Part shown: in pieces, positions 63,841-64,000 of the stretch
How the letters are laid out: each line of letters begins with the position of its first letter
Position numbering within the stretch: the first letter of the stretch is position 1
From: DSNY01 sp016861185
GTDB lineage: Bacteria > Pseudomonadota > Gammaproteobacteria > Burkholderiales > Burkholderiaceae_F
NCBI GenBank assembly: GCA_030263275.1
Contig: SZOR01000007.1
Coordinates: 6,953 to 70,952, forward strand
Reading direction: 5' to 3'
Length of the DNA: 64,000 nucleotides
Translations under genes and position numbers: made by a program
Notes under the pieces: generated by a model
Databases searched by the model: none
What the model was told of the DNA's origin: nothing
Seen by the model: only the letters and a program-made list of their open reading frames with translations

Positions 63841-64000
63841 TCAGGACTTCTGCGGCGGTGCGCGCCGCTTGCGGCTCGGCGGCGCCTTCGCAGCGGCGGC
63901 GCCGCTTTCGGCGCCGGCTGTCGCAGCGGCGGCGATCTTCGTGAACGGGATCGCGAGCACCGTCCGGCCGGGCGGAAGATCGGCGGGCGGCGTCGGGATG
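63841..64000 (-). CDS. C-terminal end of an unidentified protein (partial)
   Basis: The last ~52 residues of a leftward gene entering at the right edge: PPGRTVLAIPFTKIAAA, then an Ala-rich linker and a basic tail ending SRKRRAPPQKS. No domain recognised; the Ala/Pro/basic tail is of low complexity. It ends 6 bases before the FIST start, so the two are probably one operon. Confidence 0.55.
   Translation of the reverse strand, partial: IPTPPADLPPGRTVLAIPFTKIAAAATAGAESGAAAAKAPPSRKRRAPPQKS

Overview
The window reads as a chromosomal segment of a high-GC betaproteobacterium, probably Burkholderiales-like. This is inferred from codon bias (G/C at almost every third position), AceK, a LiuR-controlled leucine pathway, FolE2, a B12-type MerR regulator and glutathione-based redox genes. 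No rRNA, tRNA or CRISPR array was recognised. Most of the window is ordinary core metabolism, cut by two compact accessory islands with visibly lower GC and looser codon use.

Layout. 1-1.5 kb: a ParA-like ATPase (cut by the window edge) coupled to an AlbA_2/ATP-binding protein, directly downstream of 3-methylcrotonyl-CoA carboxylase beta (mccB). 3.4-10 kb: gamma-glutamyltransferase, DinB-like protein, a thioredoxin-fold trio (glutaredoxin-like, GST, 2-hydroxychromene-2-carboxylate isomerase), LemA and a DUF2207 membrane protein. 10.3-15.2 kb (island 1): Rad50-like ABC ATPase, small middle protein, PD-(D/E)XK nuclease candidate and a convergent DNA methyltransferase. I interpret this as an ABC-three-component-like defence cassette paired with a modification enzyme. 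15.9-28.3 kb: methyltransferase, a divergent DapB, a DUF559 endonuclease framed by palindromic repeats, an acyl-CoA/thiolase operon, AceK, LysE exporter, an ASCH-GNAT fusion and a leucine-catabolism operon (hotdog proteins plus isovaleryl-CoA dehydrogenase). 28.4-34 kb: an ECF sigma factor with its Ser/Thr kinase, a cupin and a Tat-exported haem peroxidase. 34-49 kb: RecQ, cyclase-family protein, TerB, LiuR, MetC, redoxin, cytochrome P460/HxlR pair, BtuF-like protein, DsbA, SPOR protein, ArgS and an M23 peptidase. 49.3-53.6 kb (island 2): a ParDE module lying between the M23 gene and a decayed copy of that gene's 5' end, then a STAS/HATPase/DUF4325 protein, a HEPN protein and a DUF262 protein. 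53.8-64 kb: glutathione reductase, CBS protein, asparaginase, ferritin-like protein, FolE2, glutathione peroxidase, a B12-binding MerR regulator, SDR, EF-hand-like protein and a FIST protein.

Regulatory logic visible in the sequence. Three near-identical palindromes (TTGACGT-N2-RCGTCAA, or its TTTACG variant) lie before mccB, before the isovaleryl-CoA dehydrogenase operon and before the liuR-like gene, outlining a LiuR regulon inside the window. The ECF sigma factor lacks the usual acidic motif in region 2.2 and has Ser/Thr there, which fits control by phosphorylation from the adjacent kinase. Palindromic C-tract/G-tract repeats occur at 7.7, 17.4-18.0, 44.6-44.75 and 49.36 kb.

The most promising candidate systems are island 1 (ABC ATPase + middle protein + nuclease + methyltransferase), island 2 (DUF262 + HEPN + STAS/HATPase) and the repeat-bracketed DUF559 gene. 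All functional statements rest on motifs recognised by eye; no database search was possible.
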